64,000 bases of DNA from Prionace glauca (taxonomy: Eukaryota > Chordata > Chondrichthyes > Carcharhiniformes > Carcharhinidae). The position numbers and the translations under genes were made by a program. Below are positions 1-9,604 of the stretch, one piece after another (the stretch's first letter is position 1; each line of letters opens with the position of its first letter). The notes beneath the pieces were generated by a model that searched no databases, was not told where the DNA came from, and saw nothing but the letters and a program-made list of their open reading frames with translations. The stretch lies in NCBI GenBank assembly GCA_037974335.1, contig CM075760.1, positions 61,572,515-61,636,514 of the forward strand. The letters are read 5' to 3'.

Positions 1-252
1 ATTGAATTGCAAATATGACTGACCAACGAAACAGATCGAGTTGCTGGTTAATGCACACCCCATGATGCTTCTTTGAGATTAACCACAGTCAATTTATAAA
101 CAAAATCAAATCTTTAGTGGGAAGAGATTTAAGAATGATCAGTTAGTTTATTCTGGGTGTGAAATATTCTGGCGCCTAAATCCTATTCATCTATAGGAAA
201 GTCCAGTAGATACACACTGAGCCTCGATTTCCTCATCAGCATTAATGGTTTG

Positions 253-350
253 CATACAACACAGAACACTACAGCACAAACAGGCCCTTCGGCCCACAAG
301 TTACGCCAATCACATCTATACCCACCAAGCCATAGATATATTTATTTATC
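253..350 (-). mobile_element. short CR1-type 3' end fragment
   Basis: The reverse strand reads the usual CR1 tail, with GGGCCGAAGGGCCTGTTTGT followed by a degraded end. The homologous position in copy B (about 2460-2500) lacks it, so it arrived after the tandem duplication. Confidence 0.6.
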
Positions 351-731
351 CTTATATCTTTATTATGACAATGGATTTTATAAAGATGTTTCTGTGCAAA
401 TGTGCACCACTTCCTCTAGTTCAGTTACAGTATCACTAGTGTCTGTCTTTATGAGCACACACTCATAAACTATTAGACATGCTTCAGATGGTGATTAACT
501 ATGTTAGTCTACATGTATAAACTTATGGATTGAACAAGTTGTGAATACATGAACGGTGTTAAAATGCAAACATTTCTTTCCTGCAACTTTCCTGCATTAT
601 GCAGCATGTCTGATTTTCCTGAAAACATTTGAGACCGAGGTCAAAAGAAAGACAATATAGCTGCAACATTAAGAATTGGATAATGTTCAGCAAATAACCA
701 AAATCGTGCATACTTCCTTAAATCATAAAAT

Positions 732-801
732 TCCTGTTTGGATTTGAAGTCAGGACGTCTCACCTGTTGGGCAAACATGACAACCACTGCACTAGAGAAA
801 C
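732..801 (-). pseudogene. tRNA-Val(AAC) pseudogene
   Basis: On the minus strand this aligns base for base with tRNA-Val, starting GTTTCTCTAGTGCAGTGGTT. The anticodon loop reads CCAACAG, so the ancestral anticodon was AAC. The T arm reads GACTTCAAATCC with a broken stem, the anticodon stem has mismatches, and the acceptor 3' strand no longer pairs. It sits where the intact tRNA-Val lies in the neighbouring duplicate, which supports decay of a once real gene. Confidence 0.75.
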
Positions 802-924
802 GACCAGCAGTTAGGTGCAGCCAATCGACCTGTCTGCAAGATTCAACTCTGCTGTGCTGCTGCAGGTACTCATGGTTAGACTATCCAGCAGTATCCATTA
901 CAAGTCCACCAACTCCCACAGCTA

Positions 925-2130
925 TCTTGACTGCACTTCTTCACACCCCACATCCTGAAAGGACTCCATCCAATTCTCTCCGTTCTTTCACCTCCAATGC
1001 ATCTGTTCTGATGTACCACTTTCCTAAATAGTGTTCAGGAAATGTCTTCCTTCTTCACCAGTTGTGGTTTTACACCCACTGTTGTTGACAGGACACTTGA
1101 CCATGTCTGACCCATTTCCCGGCCACTGATCCCATTCCCTCCCCTCCCTCCCAGAACCAGAACAGGGTTCCCTTTGTCTTCACTTTTCACCAGACCAGCC
1201 TCCGCATTCAAAGGATCATCCTCTGCAATTGATGCCAATTGCAGCATGATGCCACTACCCAACACATCTTCCCCTCATTCACTGCCCCCCCCCCCCAGCA
1301 TTCCACAAGTTCATTCTCTCTGGGATACCCTGGTCCATTCCTCCATCCCTCCCAACATCCTATTCCCTACCCATGGCACCTTCCCATGCAATAGTAAAAG
1401 GTGCAACACCCTGTCACTTTACCTCCTCCTCGTTCACCTCCCGGGTTTGAAACACCCCTTTCAGGTGAAGCAGGGCTTCACATGCACCTTTTTTCAATGT
1501 GGTCTATTCAATTTGCTGCTACCAATCCTGTCTACTCTAAACCGGAGAGACCAAACACAAATTGGGTGACCACTTTGTTGGACACCTTCAGTCCGTCTGC
1601 AAGCAGGACCCAGACCTCCCCATCACTTGCCACTTCAACACACCACCCTGCTCTCCTGCCCACATGTCCGTTCTTGGTCTTCTGCAACGTTCTAGTGAAC
1701 CCCAATGCAAATTAGAGGAACAGGACCTCAGGTTCTGTTTGGACACTTTACAGCCTTCCAGACTGAACATTGAGTTCAACAACTTTAGAGCATAACTCTC
1801 CCCTCCATCTTCACCCCAATTCCATTTATTTTATTACATTTTGTTTATTCTTTTCATCTCATTCATCCATTTGATCATACTTCTTTCGAAATTCCGTTTT
1901 TCAACTTCTTCATTCCTGCTGTCCTTATTGACCGCACCTAACCACCCTTCCCTCTCCATTCAGGACAAACCATTTATCCCTCTGCTCTACCATTCTGATT
2001 AATACTTTTCACACCAATTCCTTTGTCCACTTACAGCACCCCCTTCCGCCCTCATAACATAACTCTTATCTGATTTTCTTTGCTCCTGGCTCTGATGAAG
2101 GCTCATCCAAAATCGAAACGTTGTCTAGTA
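925..2130 (+). mobile_element. Penelope-like element fragment (family A) with GIY-YIG domain remnant
   Basis: Reading 1490-1795 gives a decayed GIY-YIG nuclease region with the recognisable order GDHF, HLQSVC, CHFNTPPCS, LGLLQ, KLEEQ, LNIEFNNF and a stop, which matches the C-terminal nuclease of Penelope-like elements. The right end (CTCTGATGAAGG followed by AAACGTTG) is the terminal sequence shared with fragments at 27061, 38925 and 51935. It is an old, 5'-incomplete, broken copy. Confidence 0.65.
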
Positions 2131-2218
2131 ACTCAACATGTGTTTCGTTATTCGATATTAAATATTAACACAATTATTTAATACATACATCTTCATTCGG
2201 AGTTGAATATATGCAACG

Positions 2219-2965
2219 TTGAATTGCAAACATGACTGACCAATAAAAAAAATCGAGTCACTGGGTAATACAAATCCCATGGTGCTTATTCGAGACATAC
2301 AGCTTTTAAACAATATCAAATATCTTTAACGGGAAAAGATTTAATAATGATTTGCTAGTTATACTTTATCCTCTTTGCTCTGTGTGTGAAACATTCTGGC
2401 GCCTAAACCCTGATCATCTCTCGGAAAGTCCAAAAGATCTACACTGAGTTTTGATTTACTCATCCGCCTGAGTGATTTTCCCCCCATTTCTTTATTATGA
2501 AGAACAATTTTTAAAATATGCTTCCAGGAAATGTGCGCCATTTCCTCTAGTTCCGTTGCAGTTTCACTTGTGTTTGTCTTTATGAGCACACACTACTACT
2601 ACACATGTTTCAGATGGCGATTAACTATGTTAGTCTGCACTTATAAACCCATTAAATCCTGCTGTGGACTGAACAAACTGCTGATATGCGCATGGTGTCA
2701 AAGTACAAACCTTTGTTTCCTCATTGCGTCTTAAAATAGAGCATTTCTGATTTTACTGCGAGCTTACAAAACTTCCCTCACACGAAATGAAAAACTTCAG
2801 TTAATGTTTCTGCCCGGTTTCGAACTGGGGACCGTTCGCGTGTGAGGCGAACGTGATAACCACTACACTACAGAAACAACTGACAATATAGTGCTACCAA
2901 TTGGCCTGACCACAATGTTCAACTCGACAGTGTCGCTGCAAGTTCTAATGGTTACACTGAGAGTC
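2219..2965. repeat. tRNA-Val neighbourhood, duplicate copy B
   Basis: This is the partner of 1-890 and it holds the intact tRNA-Val. It contains the segment CAGATGGCGATTAACTATGT, which also occurs near 490 and 31940 next to other tRNA-related sequence. Confidence 0.75.
2805..2877 (-). tRNA. tRNA-Val(CAC)
   Basis: The reverse complement folds as a 73-nt tRNA including the discriminator base. The acceptor arms GTTTCTG and CAGAAAC pair fully, the D arm is AGTGTAGTGGTTATCAC, and the anticodon stem TTCGC/GCGAA encloses CTCACAC, giving anticodon CAC. The T arm has the B-box core GTTCGAAAC but one A-C mismatch in the stem (CCCAG against CCGGG). A T run typical of Pol III termination follows near 2790. 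It is probably functional. The diverged twin at 732-801 is a pseudogene. Confidence 0.93.
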
Positions 2966-3097
2966 CATGTCACTTAATAGAGGACAAAAACTCTATTAGA
3001 TAGCCATCTATTGGATAGCCAAGTTCCGCACACATGAGGACGGTCTCAACAGGGATCTTGGGTTCATGTCGCACTATCTGTAACCCCCGTGACTTGC

Positions 3098-3441
3098 CTG
3101 GGTTTGCAAAACCTCACTTACTGTACTGTCTGGAGACGATACACATCTCTTTAACCTGTGATCAGTGCTCCTTCCACTCACATTATCAGCCACTTTAAGA
3201 CTTGAACAGCAGGTTAGGTGTAAGGATTCGCATTCTAATCAGTAATCTCTAAACTGTCTGTGCTTTATATGCTCTGTCTGAGGCCAGAACTCTCCATTCA
3301 CCTGACGAAGAGGGTAACCTCGAAAGCTTGCTTGCTCGTGAGAATATTATCAAATAAATCGGTTGGACCAAAACCTGGTGTTGTCAGACTTTTTACTGTG
3401 TTTACGCCAGTCCAACGCCGGCATACCCACATCATAACCTG
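3098..3441 (+). mobile_element. Penelope-like element terminal segment (family B)
   Basis: This carries the family B terminus: CACCTGACGAAG, AAAGCTT, CAAATAAATCGGTTGGAC, CTGGTGTTGTCAGAC and a final CAGTCCAACGCCGGCAT. The same order is seen at 4231, 15420, 37316, 37880 and 39080. Only the end is present, with no coding remnant. Confidence 0.6.
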
Positions 3442-3445
3442 ACCC

Positions 3446-3560
3446 TCTCAGGCCAGAACTCTCCATTCACCTGACGAAGGGACTAACCCGACAGCTTGTG
3501 TGTTTACTATCAAATAAATCGGTTGGACTAAAACCAGGTGTTGTCAGACTTTTTACTCTG
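3446..3560 (+). mobile_element. Penelope-like family B terminus, second partial copy
   Basis: This repeats the CCAGAACTCTCCATTCACCT to CAGACTTTTTACT portion of the preceding fragment in direct orientation, so two terminal copies stand in tandem. Confidence 0.6.
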
Positions 3561-3561
3561 T

Positions 3562-4230
3562 GTGTGTAGACAGGATCCGCGTTTTTGTATGTTTGTGTGT
3601 GTGGATATCACCGGCGTTCGTGTGTTGTTAAAAGCAGACTGTTCTTTATAAAAATAAATAACAAAGTTTTTTGAAAAGTGGTAAACAAAAGGAAACACGA
3701 GCACTAAGACCAGCCTGGACTTGCAAACTGAAACCCTGCCCAACCCTGTACGTGCTCAGAAGGGAGAAAGGTTGAGAAGTACACCCTATAACATTTCTCC
3801 TCCCCTTAAATTGATATGGAACTGTGAATCGTGATTGCACTGTGACCTGTACAATACCACTGATAAATCTTGTAATGGTGGATCTGGAATGGGAGGGGGG
3901 GGTGGTGGGTGAAGGGCCACAGAAGAGGAATATTCTGTACAAGAATATTCCTCTTTCACTCCCACAGCAGAGTCAACTGGCAAAGCTGGAAACACAGGAT
4001 CCACTTCCTGGTGAACATCCACAGCAGCGTGACCCTCTGCCATGTTCTCAGTAACGATTGCTGACTCTGAAACTGTTCCTGACTCGGGGTCACACCGCAA
4101 GCGAACTGGTGCCTACGGTCTGCTTTTCAGTCCAGTGCTATTTGGAGTACACCGTCACTTCACCCACTATGTTTCCTGAGCTGTGTTGTTCTTTTCTTCT
4201 TTGACTCGCATTCCAACCATTAGTTTGCAA
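3562..4230. other. no gene seen; contains a short hairpin
   Basis: No convincing coding region or recognised repeat. A perfect inverted repeat with 14-bp arms (3923-3936 and 3942-3955) and a 5-nt loop is present. The stretch 4118-4175 (TTTTCAGTCCAGTGCTATTT onward) recurs at 52258-52315. Confidence 0.5.
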
Positions 4231-4405
4231 ATTAAGTTTGTATTTTTATATGCCCTGTTTGTGAACAGAACTACCACTTATCTGACAAAGGAGCAACCCT
4301 CCGAAAGCTTTTGCTACCAAATAAACCTGTTGGACTTTAACCTGGTGTTGTGAGACTTCTTACTGTGTTTAGCCCAGTCCAACGCCGGCATCACCACGTC
4401 ATCAC
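4231..4405 (+). mobile_element. Penelope-like family B terminus
   Basis: It has the family order: a TTTGTGAACAGAACT segment, AAAGCTTTTGCTACC, AAATAAACCTGTTGGACTTT, CTGGTGTTGTGAGACTTCTT and CCAGTCCAACGCCGGCATC. Confidence 0.65.
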
Positions 4406-4656
4406 TGAAATCATAACAGAAGTTAATCTAAAGCTCGTGAAATGAGAAAATGTATAAATATACCCCATAGCTCAGAATGGCAGTGCAATTAATGATTTCT
4501 CGGTTGTCCAAGATCTTTGAACAAATACAGAATTGGAGAGATTATAATATTTGAATTGTAATATCTAATGTATAATGTATCTGGGAACAGAATGGATTTG
4601 ACACAGGCTGGAAGACAGACTGAGGTAATGAGATTGAAGCGGCTGTTCAGAGTGAA

Positions 4657-4872
4657 TGAACATAGAACATTATAGCGCAGAACAGGCCCTTCGGCCCACG
4701 ATGTTGCGCCGACCAGTTTTTTTTTTAAAAAAAACACTGACCCACTAATCTAAACCAATCCCTTTTCTTCCATAAACCTATCCACAGATCTCTTAAACGC
4801 CCCCAAACTCGGCGCACTTACAACTGCAGCAGGCAGGGCATTCCAATCCCTCACCACCCTCTGGGTAAAGAA
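4657..4872 (-). mobile_element. CR1 LINE 3' end fragment
   Basis: The minus strand reads the C-terminal ORF2 region and a tail ending GGCCCTTCGG-type sequence and a TTCTATGTTC repeat. It is the same subfamily as 55000-55858 and 42405-42745. A T/A run near 4719-4733 interrupts it. Confidence 0.75.
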
Positions 4873-5099
4873 TGGGTTTGTTGCAGAGAAGGATGCATGG
4901 ATGGGAAAGCGAGAGCTGGATGGAGAGAAGGAGGGAGAGTGAGATGGATGGAGGAGTGGATAGATGGATAGGAGTGAATGTGAGAAGTTTCCAGTTGAAA
5001 AGGTTCCCAGGATCTCTGAGCAGCTGAACTGAGGAAGCCTTTGGGCAGAGACTGTACTGTTTTTATTTCCCTACCTGGCCACCAGAGGTTGCTGTAAAA

Positions 5100-5720
5100 C
5101 GCCCGGATGCTGCTCCGCCCAGTGTCACCTCTTGCCCACTCCGGCCCGGCCGCTGATTGTTGGCGGAAGATCCGGGTCCTGCAGAGAGGCGGGGCCAGCC
5201 GCCATATTTCCGTTACGTCATCATCAGCCCCTCCCCCCGTTGAGGAAAAAGCGACGGTTCAGAAATGTAGAAAGTGCGAGAAATTCCCACCCGGAAATCC
5301 CGCCCGGAGCGGAATTAAAATTAAATAAAATACATATTTTTATAAAGAGGCTGGTAGCGGAACCGCGCATGTGCTGTAGTATTTTCCCAGAGCGCACAGC
5401 GCGGGTGTGATTGAAAAACAGACGCAATAAAAAAAAACGATTTTCCGGAATGGAGAAGGAACCGAAAATCTGACGGGTGAGGATATGAATAATAGTCATC
5501 AAGATTCAAAATATTAAAAGATTAAAATGTAACTGCCTGGGCGCATGTGCGGGAGGTGAATTCCCCCAGAGTGCAGCGCGTGGGACGCCGTCTCACCTGG
5601 CAACGCAAGATGGACGCCGGCCGTCTCCCCTGGCAACACAAGATGGCCGCCGGCCATCTCCCCTGGCAACGCAAGATGGCCGCCGCCGGCGGTGTTATTG
5701 TGGCGCAGGCGCAGTGAGGT
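5100..5720. promoter_or_regulatory. CpG-rich, probably bidirectional promoter, copy 1
   Basis: On the minus strand, 5205-5222 reads a CRE-like TGACGTAA and then a YY1-like AAATATGGCGGC; a GC box (GGCGGGGC) and an ETS-like GGAAGATCCGG lie at 5160-5200. About 400 bp on, 5587-5685 carries plus-strand YY1-type AAGATGGCCGCC motifs in a tandem array, followed by NRF1-like GCGCAGGCGCA (5704-5714). Divergent YY1 orientation suggests transcription both ways. No coding first exon was recognised, and the splice donor seen in copy 2 is absent here (GTGTTA). Confidence 0.55.
5587..5685 (+). repeat. 33-bp tandem array, 3 units (YY1/RFX-like)
   Basis: Units at 5587-5619, 5620-5652 and 5653-5685. Each contains CCTGGCAAC, which resembles an RFX half-site, and AAGATGGMCGCC, which matches the YY1 core. 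Copy 2 of the duplication has four units at 33395-33526. Confidence 0.85.
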
Positions 5721-5924
5721 CTGCCTGCAGCCCATTGTCCAGACTGCCCCCCAGTGGATGTGGTGGGGATGGTGCAGCAGATGGAGCAACAATCCCAGTT
5801 TCAATGGGGGGAGAGAAGCTGCAATGCTGCTCCCTGTTGTTCACTCCTCTCCCCAGTCTCAGCATTGCACAGTGTTTAAACAAGAGGGTGCATTGTCACA
5901 GCGGCACCTAGACCTGCAGTTTAA

Positions 5925-6226
5925 GTTTATTTATTAGTGTCACTAATAAGTCGGCTTACATTAACACTGCAATGCAATTCCTGTGAAAATTCCCGAGTCG
6001 CCACATTCCTGTTCAGAAATACTGATGGAGAATTTAGCATGGCCAATGCATCTAACCAGCACGTCTTTCGGACTGCTGGAGGATAGCAGAGCATCTGGAG
6101 GAAACCCGTGCAGACATGGGGAGAATGTACAAACTCCACACAGACACTGACCCAAGCTGGGAATAAAATTTGGGGCCCTTGTTCTGTGAGGCAGCAATGC
6201 TAACCACCGTGCCACTGTGCTGCAAC
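5925..6226 (-). mobile_element. V-SINE (HE1-type), reverse strand
   Basis: The minus strand begins with the tRNA-derived head (GTGGCACGGTGGTTAGCATT), then the V-SINE central domain (GTGTGGAGTTTGTACATTCT; GGGTTTCCTCCAGATGCTC), then a tail ending in a TTAGTGACAC/ATAAATAAAC stretch. Shared with copy 2 at 33766-34064, so it predates the duplication. Confidence 0.85.
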
Positions 6227-6427
6227 ACTCTCCCCCAGATATCAAACTACCCCCCCCCCCAACAATTACAAACATAAAATCCCGACAGTGCATCAAATCT
6301 ATGTCAACAGAACATTTTACCCTATTCCCGTAACCCCACATTACTCTCGAATCCCCTAACCTTCACATCTTTGGACATTAAGGGAGAATTTAGCATGGTC
6401 AATCTGCATAGCCTGCCCATCTTTCAG

Positions 6428-6975
6428 ACCCCACAGATATTCTGGTCACCCTATTATAGAAAGAATATTATTAAACTAGAAAGAGTGCAGAAAAGATTTA
6501 CTAGGATGTTACTGAGACTTGATAGATTGCGTTAGAAGGAGAGGCTGGATAGACTGTGACTTTTTTCACTGGAGCATAAGAGGCTGAGGGGTGATCTTAT
6601 AGAGGTCTATAAAATAATGAGGGGCACAGATCAGCTCGATAGTCAATATCTTTTCCCAAAGTTAGGGGAGTCTAAAACTAGAGGGCGTACGTTTAAGATG
6701 GGAGGGGAAAGATACAAAAGTGTCCAGAGGAGATTTTTTTTTCACACAGCGGGTGGTGAGTGTCTGGAACAAGCTGCCAGACATAGTCGTAGAGATGGGT
6801 ACAATTTTGTCTTTTAAAATGCATTCAGACAGTTACTTGGGTGTGATAGGGAGAGGGATATGGGCCAAATACAAGCAATTGGGATTAGCTTAGGGTTGTT
6901 TGAAAAGGGCAGAATGGAGCAGTTGGGCTGAAGGGCCTGTTTCCATGCTGTAAACCTCTATGATTCTATATGGGA
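6428..6975 (+). mobile_element. CR1 LINE 3' end fragment
   Basis: Reads the C-terminal ORF2 signature with frame breaks (LERVQKRFTRMLL, a degraded [23 protein letters not shown]-like) and ends in GGGCTGAAGGGCCTGTTTCC plus TCTATGATTCTAT. Present also in copy 2 at 34268-34815. Confidence 0.8.
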
Positions 6976-7083
6976 GGAACATGAAAACCCCACACAGACA
7001 ATGACCCGAGGCTGGAATTGAACATGGGTCCTTAGCACGAGGAGGCTGCAGTGCTAACCACTGTGCTAATGCGCTGCCACTCT
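6972..7083 (-). mobile_element. V-SINE head fragment
   Basis: Minus strand gives TTAGCACAGTGGTTAGCACT, a degenerate B-box (GTTCAATTCCAGC) and the start of the central domain. It abuts the CR1 tail before it. Paralogue at 34812-34921. Confidence 0.75.
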
Positions 7084-7289
7084 GGCAAGTGTATTTGGAC
7101 GGAGCACAGGACAGGTGGGGGGTGGGGGGGGGTGATGATTTCTTGCTCACTTTGATCAGAGGAGGGCTGGAAATCAGTCAAAAAACAATCAGTTTCGCAT
7201 CAACATTTTCCTTCATTCCTGCTCTTGTTACTAATTAAAAACCAGCTCACTCCTCCATTCTGCCCATCAATGGGGCTAACAGAAAGCAG

Positions 7290-7850
7290 GGGAAAGGTTG
7301 TGGCACAGAAAGAGGCCATTTAGCCCATCACATCTTCACCAGCTTGGGAAATAAAGACTTGCCATTCATTCTAATTGCAGTTTCCAGCCATCCAGCCCCT
7401 AGCCCCCCTTACTACAGGTTCCAGCATTTCAGCTTCGATCTGTGTGCGATGCGAGTGAGCCAAGAGATTTCTGGCTGAACCATCAGTTTAGGCAGCGAAT
7501 TCCAGACACCCACCATCCCTTGAATGTGGATCCTTTTCCTAATGCCCCCTCTAACCCTTCCACCTATCCCTTTATATCTGTGCAGCCCCCACTAACCCCC
7601 CTCCCACCTCCCCCATCCCCACCCACCCACAATAAGTGACCTTTCTCTGCTCAGGGGAAACAGGCCTTTTCTATCCACCCTGTCTTGGCTCCCTCATAAT
7701 TTTGGACACCTCCCTCATAATTTCAGTCCCCCACAGCCTCCTCTGCTCTGAGGAAAACAAACCTTGCCAATCCAGTCTTTCCTCATCACTACAATTCCCC
7801 AGCCCTGGAAACACTTTTGTAAATCCAAATGGTTATCCAATCCGACTAAA
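7290..7850 (-). mobile_element. old CR1/L3-like LINE 3' fragment
   Basis: The reverse strand shows a degraded ORF2 C-terminus and tail (reverse of GGCACAGAAAGAGGCCATTT, GTGACCTTTCTCTGCTCAGG, CTCATAATTTTGGACACCTC). The pattern recurs in other reverse-strand CR1 remnants here. No frame is open. Copy 2 is 35124-36010, split by a later V-SINE. Confidence 0.65.
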
Positions 7851-7898
7851 CTGTCCATTTAACATTGTCCCATTGCCAACTGTGAACAACCACCAGAT

Positions 7899-8199
7899 AC
7901 TGGCACCACTATGGCACACTGGTTGGCACTGCTGCCTCAAAGGGACTTGGTTCAATTCTGGCCTCGTGTGACTGTGTGGAGTTTGCAAGTTCTCCCCATG
8001 TCTGTGTGGGTTTTCTCTGGGTGCTCCGGTTTCCTCCCACTGTTTAAAGATGTACGGGAGAGGTTGATTGGCCATGGTGTAGTGACAGGGGGAGTTGCAG
8101 GGTAAATGTGTGGGATACGAAGACAGGGCATGGATGGGATTGTGGTCAGTGCAGACTTGATGGACTGAATGGCCTCCCCTATACTGTAGGGATTTTACA
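7899..8199 (+). mobile_element. V-SINE, diverged
   Basis: Head TATGGCACACTGGTTGGCAC, degraded B-box GGTTCAATTCTGG, central domain TGTGTGGAGTTTGCAAGTTC and GTGCTCCGGTTTCCTCCCAC, tail GGACTGAATGGCCTCCCC. Paralogue at 36081-36376. Confidence 0.85.
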
Positions 8200-8710
8200 C
8201 ACAAATGAGAAACAGAGACTTTGCAAATGTTGGGATACTTATTCAGAAATCAATGGGATATTTGTTGACATGTTCAGGTAAATCTCAGTGATGGTCCTTC
8301 TCCAGGTCTACATTCAAACAGTGGTGCAGTCCAAGGTTAAAAGTCATTTAACCTGAAATTGGACATTGCCACTGACTCCCAATATAACCGAGAGATGCAA
8401 ACTCACATCACACCCTGATGTAGCGAAGGGGACCCCTCTCAGTTATTACAATCAGGGCCTTATATCAGTAACCTCTGCCCTAAACCCCACTCAGTTAGAG
8501 TGTAGTTTACTTCCGTACCGGAAGTTAGGCCAGGGGATTGTCGTTAAGGGGGAGCGGGGGGTATAAAAAAGGGGTAGCAGCATAGAGCGGGCAGCGGAGT
8601 GAGTGGGAACAGAGTGAGAAGGGCTTTGGCTCGCTGGGCTTAGGAGAGAGTAGGCTTAGAGAAGGTGAGTGACAGATTTCTACCTTTGGGAGCTTACAGG
8701 AGGTTGGGAC

Positions 8711-9415
8711 ATGGCAGGGAATATCGGTAGGAATGTAAGTTGTGTCAGGTGCCACATGTGGGAGTTCCTGGTGGTGTCACGTGTTCCCAAGGTCCACATC
8801 TGCAGTAAATGTTTGGAACTACAGCGCTTGAGGGCCCGGGTCAGGCAACTCGAGGGGCGGCTGGAGGACGCTTTTCTAGTAAGGGAGAACGAGGAGATAA
8901 TGGCTGGGAACCATGAGAAGGAGGAGGTCTCAAGGACTGAAGAGAAGGGAGGATGGACGACTGTGAGGAGGGGAAAGAGGAAGAAGAAGAGCAGTCAGGG
9001 TGCCCCAGCCTCCCCAGAGGCCCCCCAAGGATCGTCAACAGGGGCACAGAAAGATAGGCAGGAGGGGGAGACTAACTTAGAGGGACAGAAGGGGGCCGGT
9101 AAGGTGATAGTGGTAGGGGACGGGAGGGTCAGAGGTATCGATAGGAGGTTCTGTGGACAGAGGCGTGATTCCAGGATGGTGGTCTGCCTCCCTGGAGCAG
9201 GGCTAGAGGACGTATCGGACAGGGTAGAGGGAATTTTGAAAGGGGAGGGGGCACAGGCTGAGGTCAAGGTACATGTAGGGGAGGGGGACATAGGAAGGAG
9301 GAGTAGGGTAGAGGTACGTAGGCAATTTAAGGAGTTGGGGGCCAAACTAAAGAGTAGGACCTCCAGGGTGGCACTCTCTGGGTTGCTGCCCGGTACCAGC
9401 AGGGCAAAGAATTAA
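8711..9415 (+). pseudogene. CR1 ORF1 (zinc-knuckle/coiled-coil/esterase-like), truncated
   Basis: From ATG 8711 the product starts MAGNIGRNVSCVRCHMWEF. Two CxxC pairs (CVRC and CSKC) are followed by a short leucine-rich coiled coil (LQRLRARVRQLEGRLE), a basic stretch (GKRKKK) and an SGNH-like region (KVIVVGDG, CLPGAGLEDV, VHVGEGDIGR, LKSRTSRVALSGLLP). The esterase nucleophile motif GDS reads GDG. A TAA at 9413-9415 ends it early: the next in-frame codons (MQLNAWLRDWCR, DHW) continue the usual ORF1 C-terminus to about 9535. An earlier in-frame ATG at 8669 is possible. The role inferred from CR1 is RNA binding in the retrotransposition particle. Confidence 0.8.
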
Positions 9416-9604
9416 GAGATCATGCAGCTGAATGCATGGTTGAGGGATTGGTGTAGGGTAGAGGGCTTTACTTTTGTGGATCACTGGGAGGTGTTTAAGA
9501 GAGAAGGGCAATTGTACAGGAGGGTGGGGAGAATTTGAATGGGAGGGGAACTAATGTCTTAGCGGGGAGGTTAGCTGGGGTGTTTACGAAGGGTTTAAAC
9601 TAAT

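Larger units (their letters stand above)
1..890. repeat. tRNA-Val neighbourhood, duplicate copy A
   Basis: This block aligns over its length with 2219-2965, including the tRNA and about 80 bp beyond it. The two start almost alike (both contain GAATTGCAAA followed by ATGACTGACCAA) and are clearly diverged, so the duplication is old. Pieces of the same flank recur near 31800-32150. Copy A also carries a short CR1 tail near 253-350 that copy B lacks. Confidence 0.75.
4972..8470. repeat. segmental duplication, copy 1
   Basis: Aligns almost continuously with 32771-36640: promoter-like CpG segment, 33-bp repeat array, V-SINE, CR1 fragments and a second V-SINE in the same order and orientation. Copy 2 has an extra V-SINE at 35597-35946 and an extra 33-bp unit; copy 1 has a CR1 LINE at its right end (8503). 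Confidence 0.9.
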
